Of a stretch of 64,000 nucleotides of DNA, positions 31,040 through 41,671 are shown in pieces. Under the pieces are notes generated by a model, which was not told the DNA's origin, made no database searches, and worked only from the letters and a program-made list of their open reading frames with translations. Every line of letters starts with the position of its first letter. Within the stretch, counting starts at the first letter, position 1. Both the position numbers and the translations under genes were made by a program. Source of the stretch: Alteromonadales bacterium alter-6D02 (GTDB lineage: Bacteria; Pseudomonadota; Gammaproteobacteria; Enterobacterales; Psychrobiaceae); the NCBI GenBank assembly GCA_002835545.1, contig PIZK01000014.1:62001-126000 (forward strand). Direction: 5' to 3'.

Positions 31040-31657
31040 TTATCTTTGATTCGCAACCAAAGCACGATTAACCAATCGCTGTGTTTCCATCAAAGGCAGT
31101 CCAACCACGGCGAAATAGCTGCCATTAATATTCTCGATGAACTGACCTGCGATGCCCTGAATGCCATAGCCACCAGCTTTATCAGCGGGTTCACCCGTTA
31201 GCCAATAATCATTTGCTTCTTGAATACTGATTTCCCTGAAAGAGACGTCAGTTATGACAACCTCACTGATCAATCGTTCATCCTTGGCAATAGCAATTGC
31301 AGTCATCACTTGATGGGTTCTATTAGATAATAATAACAGCATTCTCACTGCATCTGCCTGATTTTTAGGCTTACCTAAGATTTCTTGATCGATAACAACA
31401 ATGGTATCGGCACCTAAAACTCCAGCACTGTCTGGACATGGTTCATTATGCTGAACTAGCTGTTGAAAACCCGCTTGGGCTTTTTCAATCGCTAAACGAC
31501 GAACATAATCTAAGGCCTGTTCATTTTGCTGGGGCGTCTCATCAACTTCACTATCAATTAACTCAAATTCAATGCCAAGCTGCCCAAGTAATTCTCGCCG
31601 TCTCGGAGATTTAGATGCTAGGTAAAGGTGCGGTACATTATTCAATTTTTTTTCCAC
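31040..31657 (-). CDS. maf: Maf-family nucleotide pyrophosphatase (YhdE type)
   Basis: 205 residues from a GTG directly after the mreD stop. Maf signatures: LASKSPRRRELLGQLG near the N-terminus, GADTIVVIDQEILGKP in the middle, and GGYGIQGIAGQFIENINGSYFAVVGLPL near the C-terminus. YhdE-type Maf proteins hydrolyse dTTP, UTP and modified pyrimidine nucleotides to the monophosphate. The GTG start has a weak ribosome binding site, so coupling to mreD is likely. Confidence 0.93.
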   Translation of the reverse strand: MEKKLNNVPHLYLASKSPRRRELLGQLGIEFELIDSEVDETPQQNEQALDYVRRLAIEKAQAGFQQLVQHNEPCPDSAGVLGADTIVVIDQEILGKPKNQADAVRMLLLLSNRTHQVMTAIAIAKDERLISEVVITDVSFREISIQEANDYWLTGEPADKAGGYGIQGIAGQFIENINGSYFAVVGLPLMETQRLVNRALVANQR

Positions 31658-32146
31658 TTAAGTTACAGACCAATGGCGTCGCGTTTTACGCAACATAAAA
31701 AAGATCCATGGCCACACAATCAATGAAGTTATTACCGATAAATAATAACCACCATGAGAAACGGCCCCAACAAACCAAGAAGTTAGGAGATAGTTGACGA
31801 ATTGATACACCAATGACAATAACGCCATAATTATTGCCTGTTGCCATACAGAGAAGCTTCTAACGCGTTGAAAATTATGAGTCAACGTTGCGCAGACCAA
31901 AACAAATGATAAAGCATTGACCCCTAGGTTAGCGCCCCACAGTAAATCTAAGACTAGTCCAGCTAGCCATGCACTACCAATATTAAATCGGTGAGGCAGT
32001 GCCACGCACCAATAAAAGCTAATTAATAGCAACCAGTTAGGTCTGAAGTCATCTAGAAATGGTGGCAAAGGCATGACTTGTAAAAAAGCAGCACAAAAGA
32101 CACTAGACCAAATAACTACCAATGACCCCATTGAACCAGAGCGCAT
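31658..32146 (-). CDS. mreD: MreD, rod-shape membrane protein
   Basis: 162 residues with about five membrane segments and little soluble sequence; PPFLDDFRPNWLLLISFYW is the family-typical N-terminal part. It acts with MreC, MreB, RodA and PBP2 in the elongasome. The start codon overlaps the mreC stop (TAATG) behind a GGAG site. Confidence 0.93.
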   Translation of the reverse strand: MRSGSMGSLVVIWSSVFCAAFLQVMPLPPFLDDFRPNWLLLISFYWCVALPHRFNIGSAWLAGLVLDLLWGANLGVNALSFVLVCATLTHNFQRVRSFSVWQQAIIMALLSLVYQFVNYLLTSWFVGAVSHGGYYLSVITSLIVWPWIFFMLRKTRRHWSVT

Positions 32147-33021
32147 TACTGCTCCTTTATCGTATGACTAGCGGAAGCATCATCACTTGCATTGCTAACT
32201 TCAACGGTTGGTTGGTTTGGCCATAGTAATAATAAATAACGGACACGATCTAACTGTGCAATAGGCTCAACTTGAATTGTTGAGTAAATCTCACTACCAC
32301 GATTAGCAATACCGGACACTCGAGCAACCGGATAACCTTCAGGAAATACCCCTCCAAGGCCCGACGTTACTAGCAAGTCACCAATTTTTATATCAGTACT
32401 TTTAGTAACAAACTGCAACTCTAACTGGTGTAAATCACCCGTCCCTTCGCCAATTAAGCGTACATCATTGCGCTGGTTTCGTAATGGGATAGCATGGCTA
32501 TTATCCGCAATCAGTAAGATACGGCTATTAAACTGGCTAACTTCTACCACCTGACCAACCACACCATCTTCATCAACCACTGGCTGGCCAATAAAAACAC
32601 CATCCACAGACCCTTTATTAATCATGACATGAAGGCGAAATGGATCGGTATCAACTGCTTGCACCCGAGCGATGAGTTTGCGTTGTGTAGGTTGTACTGG
32701 CGAACCTAACAATGCTCGTAAGCGCTTATTTTCTTGCTCTAAATGCTTTAATTTAAGTAGTCGATCCGCCACTAGTAATTCATGACGTCGTAATTGTTCA
32801 TTTTCCGCAATTAGCGTGCTGCGTGATTTAACATTAGAAGAAACAACATCAAGGGCTTCAATAGGAGCATTCGCAAGGTACTGAAGAGGGCTAAGCAATG
32901 TCGTTAAGTAGACACGATAAGGGGTCATTCGCTCAGTACTCAAGATAAGTACTGAAGAAATGATAATAAAGATAAGTAATCTAATACTGGTTGGGAAGCG
33001 CCGTGAAAAGATCGTCTTCAT
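32146..33021 (-). CDS. mreC: MreC, rod-shape periplasmic scaffold
   Basis: 291 residues from MKTIFSRRFPTSIR. This ATG is preceded by GGGGAG; an upstream start at 33039 would add six residues. One membrane helix (about 13-31), a coiled coil (about 65-105, with leucine-spaced LKHLEQENKRLRALL) and the two beta-barrels of the MreC fold follow (GLGGVFPEGYPVARV). MreC activates PBP2 in the elongasome. Confidence 0.94.
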   Translation of the reverse strand: MKTIFSRRFPTSIRLLIFIIISSVLILSTERMTPYRVYLTTLLSPLQYLANAPIEALDVVSSNVKSRSTLIAENEQLRRHELLVADRLLKLKHLEQENKRLRALLGSPVQPTQRKLIARVQAVDTDPFRLHVMINKGSVDGVFIGQPVVDEDGVVGQVVEVSQFNSRILLIADNSHAIPLRNQRNDVRLIGEGTGDLHQLELQFVTKSTDIKIGDLLVTSGLGGVFPEGYPVARVSGIANRGSEIYSTIQVEPIAQLDRVRYLLLLWPNQPTVEVSNASDDASASHTIKEQ

Positions 33022-33060
33022 GATAACTCCCCAAGCCAAGATTCACTTGGGGTAACGCTT

Positions 33061-34107
<1,047 letters not shown>

Positions 34108-34283
34108 TCATGCCTGATTTAATTTGAGAATGAGAAAACCCGACAACTGTACCAATCACACAAAGTTTAAACAAGCAATCTACTCACTGTTTTTACAATT
34201 AATGTTACAAAAATTCGAGTTTTAGTAAAAAACAATATGTAAGACATAAAAAATGAAGTTTTTACACTAATATCAGCCTTAAC

Positions 34284-37200
34284 TTATTGAACTTCTCGCC
34301 AGTAAATGACCCTATCATTACCTCGATAACGACCAAATGTAATTAATGCCTGAGGGTTTCTATCATAGGCGCTACCGCCCTGCCAGTTATATCGGAGCCA
34401 GCTTGGCACATTAAACTCAATACTGACTTCTCCTTCTTGATTACTCGCAGGCAGTGTCAGACTAGTTTTCCCATCCATGATACCAATCAAGGTATTACTA
34501 AATGAACTCTCATCTAAGTCACCCAAACTGTTGGGTGTTAAATCAAAGTCCGATTCACGATAACTCCCGCAATCATGATCGGTATTGATTACAAATTTAT
34601 CGCCATCCCAGTATTGATACTCAACAGGCACCGAGATATCAGCATCTTCAGGCCCAAAGGCATTACGTAACATGACTCGCCCGAAGCGAATTTCTGGCAC
34701 GACAGGCGATAACGTCGGTAATGTGCCATTAATTGTTACCCCATCACTATCAATAAGCTGAGTAAACGTTAAATCAAGAGTGCCGGAAAATGGCGCGACC
34801 TTTGCGTTTGCGTTTTTATCATAAGTGAAATGGTCATTCGTTGAGAGTTGATATTTGTGTTGTCCAAACTGTGGCACACCACTAAGCGTTAACTCACTCA
34901 ACGTTCCTGTGGCAATATTACCTGAAATAGTCACTTCATTGGCACCATCTGCACCAAGCTGTGTACGGTCTTGACTCGGCACAGCAACGTCAAAGGAAGC
35001 TGTAGTCAGTTTATTGAAATCGCCTCTGTAATTTTGCGTTAGATTTCCTGCTGTATTTTTAGCGGCAACAATAACATGAGGAGACTCACTGCTATCATAA
35101 GTTAGAATGCCATCCCCCGTTGTGGTCTGTGCACCAGTATAACTATAGCTAAAACACTGTGAAGTAAAGCGCCCGTCTGTTGCAGTAATCTCAAAATGAC
35201 TCGGAACGAATCGTCCGATATTCTCAAGGTGGCCAGTGATATTTCCTTGCCCTAAATAATCACGATCTTGTAACTGAACATCCAGACCAATAATTCCAAC
35301 TTCATCAAAAATTAGATTTGATGTCGCCGTAGAGCTAGAAAACGCAGGCACAGCAGGCGTGGCTATTAAACGGCCAAGGTTAGCATTGGCACCCGAAGGC
35401 TTAAGCAACCGATGACTCAATGCCAACTGATCAATGTTGAAGTTACCTACACTAGGGTTACTCGCTACATTAACACCAATATCCGCCTGCCCATCAACAT
35501 TCGTGTCTTGTCCTGCAACCCAGCCAATCGGCGTAACTGTTACACCGAAACTCTCTCCTGCGTTTTTGTATTTCGTGCCATTATGATCATTGGCAAAACT
35601 ATCAGTAAGGTCATTTAATACGACCTCCAAACCAAATGGTTTTACCACATAACTATTTGAAGTTGTCTCTAAAGTTTTGGTCAAACCGTCAGCTAGTGGG
35701 AGCACTTTCTTCACTGCAAGCGATAATTTTGCTGCGTCGGGATATTGCATATTAAAGTAGGCTCGCGAGTCAGCATCAAACTCTAATTTTAATTGATTAT
35801 ACGAGGTCGATAAATGTTGCGTCGCAACGGTTAAACCATCATTACCAGATAAGGTGACAGAACTTGCTGCTGGACAAGATGGGTTACCGCCCCCTTCAAT
35901 CACGCAATTGTATTTAAAGTCGAGTTCCACCTGCTGATTTTCAGCGAACACACCGACACAAGCTGCTTCAGGCGTAGCTCCTTTTGTTAACGCTTGGACA
36001 GATAAGTTCTGCGCATTAAATTCTTCATTCGACGGTTTTGCCGATATCTGTGTATTTATATGATCAAACACGAAACCAGTATCAACAAAGTTTATCTGAC
36101 AACTGGTTGGGTTTAATGCGCTGTCAGCGTAGCACTTCACAGGGGCATCTAAGGACTTAGCGCTCAGTCCTAGAGTGGCAATACCGGGAGCATTTCTAGC
36201 CAGCTTAAGATGCTTTGAAGAGGTGAAATTTATATCTTTACCATCACGCCAGCCAGTGATAGGTTCGAGTGTAACGTCTAATGCCTGAGAAGGTAATAAC
36301 GTGCTACAGCTCGCGTCAACACAGGCTTTGAGAGTTACATCACTCGCTTGGCAAGTTAAACCTTGAGCAGCAAACTCAAAGCGATAGTGATCCAGTGCCG
36401 CACTACAACTTTTAGCACTACCATCCCAGTTGTTACCCGCAAACGTGTTAGTATATATCTTTTGAATCTGCTCTTGCGACAGGGCAAAATCAAATACTAC
36501 AAGCTCATCTAATAAACCTGCTAATCCCTTTAATCCAGTGTGCGAACTATTTTCTCCTAGGTATATTGCCATATCACTATGTTCAGTATCACCTTCCAAA
36601 ACATGTTCAGGTGAAGGACTATCTTTAACCCCATTCACATAAACGACTAAATTGTGGCCTTGTTTTACAATACTCAAGTGATACCATTGATCATTAAGCA
36701 CTAAGCTGTCGAGCGTACTATAAAAGTGTTCTAAATGGTTTGCCGCAGTAGAGACTTGGTTATAGACCCTCAAGCTATCATTATTATGTCTCTCTAACAT
36801 TATGGATGGCGTAAGGTAGTAGCTACTATTTCGCTCTTTCGAAAAGATGGTGAACTTTCCAGTTCCGTTTATAGAACTTGGCTTCACCCAAAAATTTACA
36901 GTGTAATCAGCATTGTTTTTCCCTAGCTCTAACTCTGGTGAATTGGCTATTTCAATGTGATTGTTACCATTAAGATCAGCAGCATAACATTTATCTTTAT
37001 AGCCCACCGCCGAAAATACATCATGGGCTGTACCGTGATTTCCATAGGCACTACTATCAATCACTGAGCTCTGATCAAACCATGCGGCTTGATCAAAACG
37101 CATATCTAATACTGGCTCTAATACTTTACTTGCACAAGACTTCTCCGTGCCATCCCAGTTGTTACCTTCTTTGTTATGACGATAAATTTTTTCTATTTGA

Positions 37201-39845
37201 GAAGCTGACAAAGCGCCGCGAAAAATAACTAGCTCATCAACATACCCTTCCCAGTCTTGGCTTGCCACAAAATCAAAAGGGTTAGAATCACCATCTTTAT
37301 AATCATCTATTTCTTGACCGATAAATAACCCGCCGTCTGCAACCGATAACAGTGGAGAATTAGTTAAAGTGTCACACCTCACAAGAACACCATCAATAAA
37401 TAAACAATGCTCTCCCTCTCGCCTACGCCATGTATAGTGATGCCATTGACCATCACGAGGGTTGCTAGGAACCCAAAGTCGTTTATAAATGTTCTTTATA
37501 TGCGGATCGAAATAGTTGGGCTGACTAAAAAAAGCAAGGACTTCATTGTGCTGACTGCCTGAGTCACTGCCTGAAATAAATGTTTGAGCAACGTCCACAT
37601 CACTCTGCGTTTTCCCCCACCATGAAATAGTAAAGTCGGATGTACGATCAAGTGCCTGATGATTCAATTCAATATAATCGGAAGTGCCGTTAGCTGTTAA
37701 ATCACTTGCATAACACTGACCAGAAACGCCTTCAACCGATGGCGCATTAACCACATTGGCATCAAAACCATTCACAGTCGCATCCTCAACGATGCCATTC
37801 CCGCCCTCAAGTTGCTCATCAAAACGTAAATCGACTACCGGTGATATCACACAACTTCGTGGTTCACCGTCCCATGTTTTTCCTTCAAGGGTGTTAATAC
37901 GGATAAGGTCAATAGTAGGTTGTTCCAAAACATAATCAAAAATTAATAACTCATCAAGTAAGCCAACCCAACTTTGATTTTTATCAAAACTACCACCTAG
38001 AGTATCTGCTTCTTGCCCTAATAATAAACCACCAAGTGACGCTTTAATTTCTCCGCCATTAATATCATCGACACAACCCTGCAATTGCCCATCGAGGTAA
38101 AAGCAACTTTTCTTTTCAGATTCATCCCTGGTCCACACTAATTGGTGCCATTGTTCATCTGCAACATCAAGCTCCTCATCAAGTCGTGTCGATGATTGAA
38201 AACTCGCATTTTTTATTGTCGGCCAAAATTGATGTTCGCCATCACTATCATAATCAAGAAAAAACACCGCTTGATTTGCTGCTAACCCAGTACTTTCTGA
38301 GCCTGTTGCTTGTTTGGCAACAGATAAGATTGTTAAGTCATGCCTTATTGTCGTTTTCCCCCACACCATGAAAGTGAAATCCTTTAAGCCATTAACCGCG
38401 TTATGGTTAATTGAAATATAGTCATCAATATCACCTGCAGTTAAATTAGCAGCACGACAAAAAGGGCTGGCAACAGGAAGCGTGTCAAAAGGTGTACCGT
38501 GATAATTGTTACCACTGCTATCAATCACTGAATTAGGACCACTCCACGACTCTTCATCAAAGCGCATATCGAGCAACGGCTGTGGTAATACCTCAGGTAA
38601 TAAACAAGGTTGAATTTCGGTCATCACACTACCAACTTCAGCCTCAGTAGCCACCCCAGTAAAAAACCTAACTTCGTCAATTTCTCCTTTAAAGTAATTA
38701 TTGTTGATTTTATTACCACCAATCAAAACTTTATTATTAGCATTTAACGAGTTTTTATTATCAATGACTAAGCTGCTGTCTTTGACTCCATTAATGAACA
38801 AAGACACTTGTCCAGTTAACTTACTCCTAGATATAGCCACATGGCTCCAAACGTTTAAGGGAATAGTTTGCAAGCTAGTAATAATTTTATCCCCAGTGTC
38901 AGACCCAGTCATAAACGCTAACCGATTCCCACCATTAATAAAAACACCTGAAAAGGTAAAATCATTGTAACTTAAAGCAGAGTCTGCCCAAAAAATTGGA
39001 GAACCAAGATAAGGAAGAGCAGTGCTATTAAAATCAGACGTTGGGCGGATCCAAGCAGCCAGAGTAAAGCTGTCACCAATAGTGTTATCCACTTCAATAA
39101 AGTCATTTGCACCATCAAATGAACCATAACCACAGGTCCCCGGATTCCCATTGTTAACAGGATTAGCAAAGGCAGGCGATACACCATTATATGACTGACC
39201 ATGATTACTACCGATAGTATCAATCACCGAATCCCCCCCCCCCCAAGCAGCCTCATCAAAATGCCATTTTGATTTTAAGGTTATTGACTCATTAATAATT
39301 TGGGGGGTGAGGGATAAGTATTCAGTGGCAACAATGCTATAATTGCCTGAGCCACGCTTCCAAGCTAGTTGAGAAACAGCGTTACCTGTGCGTTCATAGT
39401 ATTCCATAACAATAGGATAGCTAACACCCGCCTCAAGTGTTATTGGTGAATTGATACTAAAATCATCTCTTGCTGCATGGTTTGTCCAGTTATTGATAAC
39501 TCTATTATTATTTACCCATAACCTAACGCCGTCATCACTTGTTGTTCTAAACGTATAACCACCCGACACACTAGGCGTAACAAAACCACTCCAACGTACA
39601 ATAAAGTTATTTGTTACTACCTGACCATTATTCCTTAATAAATTAGCAGGTCCGCCCTCAGCCCAGTTAAAGTCTACCTTTGCATCTACTCGTTCAAGAT
39701 CTGCTGCTCTATTTGGAAATAGAGAATAGTTCCCGTTGTTTCGCTTCCAATATTCTGCTTTTAATCCGTTTGTTACAGCTTTAGCCGGTAACGATAGAAG
39801 TAAGGACATCAAAATTAAAAATAAATAGGTACTAAGTTTTATCAT
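34284..39845 (-). CDS. mshQ: MshQ, giant MSHA-pilus-associated surface protein (PA14 + four LamG repeats), with a G12 tract
   Basis: 1853 residues, long for MshQ. Signal peptide about 1-23 (ends AKA before VTNG). PA14 domain about 25-180 (YTFRTTSDDGVRLWVNN). Four diverged LamG/concanavalin-like repeats start near residues 192, 428, 675 and 915; each opens with a DxRFDE-like strand and ends with a LDELxxF-like strand. From about 1150 a beta-rich C-terminal half with paired cysteines leads to the DUF6701-type MshQ terminus (FGRVMLRNAFGPEDAD). It is the last gene of mshC-D-O-P-Q. A run of 12 G encodes WGGGD near residue 201 in the first LamG repeat; the frame is intact here. See findings. Confidence 0.9.
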   Translation of the reverse strand: MIKLSTYLFLILMSLLLSLPAKAVTNGLKAEYWKRNNGNYSLFPNRAADLERVDAKVDFNWAEGGPANLLRNNGQVVTNNFIVRWSGFVTPSVSGGYTFRTTSDDGVRLWVNNNRVINNWTNHAARDDFSINSPITLEAGVSYPIVMEYYERTGNAVSQLAWKRGSGNYSIVATEYLSLTPQIINESITLKSKWHFDEAAWGGGDSVIDTIGSNHGQSYNGVSPAFANPVNNGNPGTCGYGSFDGANDFIEVDNTIGDSFTLAAWIRPTSDFNSTALPYLGSPIFWADSALSYNDFTFSGVFINGGNRLAFMTGSDTGDKIITSLQTIPLNVWSHVAISRSKLTGQVSLFINGVKDSSLVIDNKNSLNANNKVLIGGNKINNNYFKGEIDEVRFFTGVATEAEVGSVMTEIQPCLLPEVLPQPLLDMRFDEESWSGPNSVIDSSGNNYHGTPFDTLPVASPFCRAANLTAGDIDDYISINHNAVNGLKDFTFMVWGKTTIRHDLTILSVAKQATGSESTGLAANQAVFFLDYDSDGEHQFWPTIKNASFQSSTRLDEELDVADEQWHQLVWTRDESEKKSCFYLDGQLQGCVDDINGGEIKASLGGLLLGQEADTLGGSFDKNQSWVGLLDELLIFDYVLEQPTIDLIRINTLEGKTWDGEPRSCVISPVVDLRFDEQLEGGNGIVEDATVNGFDANVVNAPSVEGVSGQCYASDLTANGTSDYIELNHQALDRTSDFTISWWGKTQSDVDVAQTFISGSDSGSQHNEVLAFFSQPNYFDPHIKNIYKRLWVPSNPRDGQWHHYTWRRREGEHCLFIDGVLVRCDTLTNSPLLSVADGGLFIGQEIDDYKDGDSNPFDFVASQDWEGYVDELVIFRGALSASQIEKIYRHNKEGNNWDGTEKSCASKVLEPVLDMRFDQAAWFDQSSVIDSSAYGNHGTAHDVFSAVGYKDKCYAADLNGNNHIEIANSPELELGKNNADYTVNFWVKPSSINGTGKFTIFSKERNSSYYLTPSIMLERHNNDSLRVYNQVSTAANHLEHFYSTLDSLVLNDQWYHLSIVKQGHNLVVYVNGVKDSPSPEHVLEGDTEHSDMAIYLGENSSHTGLKGLAGLLDELVVFDFALSQEQIQKIYTNTFAGNNWDGSAKSCSAALDHYRFEFAAQGLTCQASDVTLKACVDASCSTLLPSQALDVTLEPITGWRDGKDINFTSSKHLKLARNAPGIATLGLSAKSLDAPVKCYADSALNPTSCQINFVDTGFVFDHINTQISAKPSNEEFNAQNLSVQALTKGATPEAACVGVFAENQQVELDFKYNCVIEGGGNPSCPAASSVTLSGNDGLTVATQHLSTSYNQLKLEFDADSRAYFNMQYPDAAKLSLAVKKVLPLADGLTKTLETTSNSYVVKPFGLEVVLNDLTDSFANDHNGTKYKNAGESFGVTVTPIGWVAGQDTNVDGQADIGVNVASNPSVGNFNIDQLALSHRLLKPSGANANLGRLIATPAVPAFSSSTATSNLIFDEVGIIGLDVQLQDRDYLGQGNITGHLENIGRFVPSHFEITATDGRFTSQCFSYSYTGAQTTTGDGILTYDSSESPHVIVAAKNTAGNLTQNYRGDFNKLTTASFDVAVPSQDRTQLGADGANEVTISGNIATGTLSELTLSGVPQFGQHKYQLSTNDHFTYDKNANAKVAPFSGTLDLTFTQLIDSDGVTINGTLPTLSPVVPEIRFGRVMLRNAFGPEDADISVPVEYQYWDGDKFVINTDHDCGSYRESDFDLTPNSLGDLDESSFSNTLIGIMDGKTSLTLPASNQEGEVSIEFNVPSWLRYNWQGGSAYDRNPQALITFGRYRGNDRVIYWREVQ
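39233..39244 (-). repeat. Homopolymer G12 tract inside mshQ
   Basis: Twelve consecutive G on the coding strand (C on the plus strand) in a locus that is otherwise AT-rich. With 12 G the reading frame continues; with 11 G it reads GGG-Ile-Arg-stop; with 13 G it reads Phe-Gly-Asp-stop. This is the structure of a slipped-strand contingency tract. Confidence 0.9.
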
Positions 39846-39898
39846 AAAAAGCCTTGAATATTGTTACTTAGCAAGAAGGAATAACTCATGAATTATAG

Positions 39899-40336
39899 TT
39901 ACTTATGACGTGCATCAACAGCCACACTTCGCTGCACCACAAACTCTCCCGCACTACAGCTCGCTTCACTGGTAATTCGAAAATGGGTATACCCCGTCTC
40001 GACCACAGAAAACTCATTACAGGTTAAGTTAATTGAGCAACCACTAAACCCTGTAATATCAGGCATGTTGTAACTTGGGGTTGCTAAACTGCAACTCGGT
40101 GTAACACCGGGGCCTAACACTTCATTGAGTGCACGTTCAACGCCACTGTTCGCGGCATTAAATGCTCTTGCACCATACACTTCATACACCATACTTCGGC
40201 TACTATCACTTGATATTTGAACGATCGCTAAGCCTAAAAACGCTAAAACAATAATCACAAATAGTGCAATCACTAGCATACTCCCTTGCTGCTTAAGCAA
40301 GCGAGGGTGATGTTGAATACTTCTTTTAGGGAACAT
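39899..40336 (-). CDS. mshP: MshP, MSHA minor pilin-like protein
   Basis: 145 residues from MFPKRSIQHH; starts at 40345 and 40354 in the same frame are also possible. It is short, with one hydrophobic N-terminal segment preceded by QQGSML (about residues 17-45), the PilX/MshP pattern. It has paired cysteines further on (SCSLATP, SGCSINLTC). In known MSHA loci it lies between mshO and mshQ. The start overlaps the mshO end by 11 bases. Confidence 0.85.
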   Translation of the reverse strand: MFPKRSIQHHPRLLKQQGSMLVIALFVIIVLAFLGLAIVQISSDSSRSMVYEVYGARAFNAANSGVERALNEVLGPGVTPSCSLATPSYNMPDITGFSGCSINLTCNEFSVVETGYTHFRITSEASCSAGEFVVQRSVAVDARHK

Positions 40337-41117
40337 TAACAACATGCACCTCATTATATAACTCTAGCACTTCATCTTCGTAGCTAAATTCAAAGTTTAA
40401 TTGCACCACGGCATTACGAACCAGTGTGGCATCAAGTAAGGTAAATGGCGTTACATTCGATTGCCCTTTGGCCATTAACACTCCCGTCACTGATGGCGGT
40501 ACAGGTTGCGCCACCGCCGGAGAGTACCCCTGATATCGCATCACTCTTTCATTGTTTACCTGACAATAAGAAACAGGCTCCTCAACAATGAAATACCGCT
40601 CTGTCGGTGACTCCTTTAAAAAACGCACTGAATTTTCCAACGTTAACGTGATGACATTATCCGTACTTGTTGGGATAGATTTAATATCAAAAATTTTACC
40701 GCTGGTACCACTAGAGCTACTGTAGATATCTGCCGCTCTAAGTGGATAAACGATTATTTTTGGGCTGGGCCAAGTTGCGGTTATTTGACTATTCACCACT
40801 GTCACTTGATCAGACGCAGCTTCTGGCGCAACTGGAATATCGACATAACTCGAGCTGGCAACAATCGGCATAAACTCAACACATTTTCCATCATTTGATA
40901 CTCTGACGCTATTAGGTAATGCACTACGTAACTCTCGCGTTAACCGCTCAATCAAAAAACGGCTATCACTAATTTGACGATCTCGCCCTGCGGTATCTTG
41001 ATAAACCTCAAAACCAAAACGGACAAAAGAAGTAGTACCGACACCAACAATCGCTAACACGATAATGACGATGATAAGCTCAATTAACGAAAACCCCCGC
41101 TGTTTACACTGTGTCAT
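40326..41117 (-). CDS. mshO: MshO, type IV prepilin-like minor pilin
   Basis: 263 residues. The prepilin peptidase site QRGFSLIELIIVIIVLAIVG lies at residues 6-25: cleavage before Phe with Glu at +5. A long globular domain follows. The ATG at 41117 overlaps the mshD stop by one base (TGATG). MshO is one of the minor pilins of the MSHA pilus; the prepilin peptidase is not in this window. Confidence 0.9.
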   Translation of the reverse strand: MTQCKQRGFSLIELIIVIIVLAIVGVGTTSFVRFGFEVYQDTAGRDRQISDSRFLIERLTRELRSALPNSVRVSNDGKCVEFMPIVASSSYVDIPVAPEAASDQVTVVNSQITATWPSPKIIVYPLRAADIYSSSSGTSGKIFDIKSIPTSTDNVITLTLENSVRFLKESPTERYFIVEEPVSYCQVNNERVMRYQGYSPAVAQPVPPSVTGVLMAKGQSNVTPFTLLDATLVRNAVVQLNFEFSYEDEVLELYNEVHVVNVP

Positions 41118-41671
41118 CAAAAATTACCTCGATAACTGGCAAAGGAAAGTACATCATCATTAGGTAAGGTGACATCAATCATAATCAATTTTACATTAGT
41201 TGCCGTGACTGATGCAGCATCTTTAACACCGTCATAATCATTATCGTAGAACACTTCGACTTTAAGTGAGTAGTTAACATAAAGATCATCATATTTAAGG
41301 CTAGAAGAAAGCATCGTGCCTGTAATTTTAAAATCATGATAATCATCAACATCATTATAGGCATCACGAGACTCACCATCACTACCTAAGTCACCAGATG
41401 CAGTACACAAGACACCTGATTCACCACAACGCGTCAATCCTAAGCCCGGATTGGAATTTTCATCAAATGCTTTACCCCTAATTTCATTAAGCAAGGTATT
41501 CGCTAATTTAGTAGCACGAATTTCAAAGATAGGATCAACACTACGTTGCACCTGTGGAAAAATAAGCCCAGTTAATAGCGTCATCGCAATTGCAAAAGCA
41601 ACAATGCCAATAATTAGTTCAACTAAGGTAAAACCACGGTTAATTTTTAGTATTTGTTGGTTATAGCGCAT
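41117..41671 (-). CDS. mshD: MshD, type IV prepilin-like minor pilin
   Basis: 184 residues from the ATG at 41671, which has AGGGG eight bases upstream; a TTG six bases earlier is less likely. The prepilin site is NRGFTLVELIIGIVAFAIAM. A glycine/cysteine loop (LTRCGESGVLC) is typical of MshD. It overlaps the end of mshC by 11 bases and mshO by one. Confidence 0.9.
   Translation of the reverse strand: MRYNQQILKINRGFTLVELIIGIVAFAIAMTLLTGLIFPQVQRSVDPIFEIRATKLANTLLNEIRGKAFDENSNPGLGLTRCGESGVLCTASGDLGSDGESRDAYNDVDDYHDFKITGTMLSSSLKYDDLYVNYSLKVEVFYDNDYDGVKDAASVTATNVKLIMIDVTLPNDDVLSFASYRGNF

Noticed and set aside
38972-39223. 83-codon frame just after the G12 tract in mshQ
   Set aside because: Considered as the tail of a slipped product, but a TGA lies between the G tract and this frame, so a one-base loss stops first.
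34284-39845. LamG repeats as an assembly duplication
   Set aside because: The four units differ widely in sequence, so they are old repeats and not a copy error.
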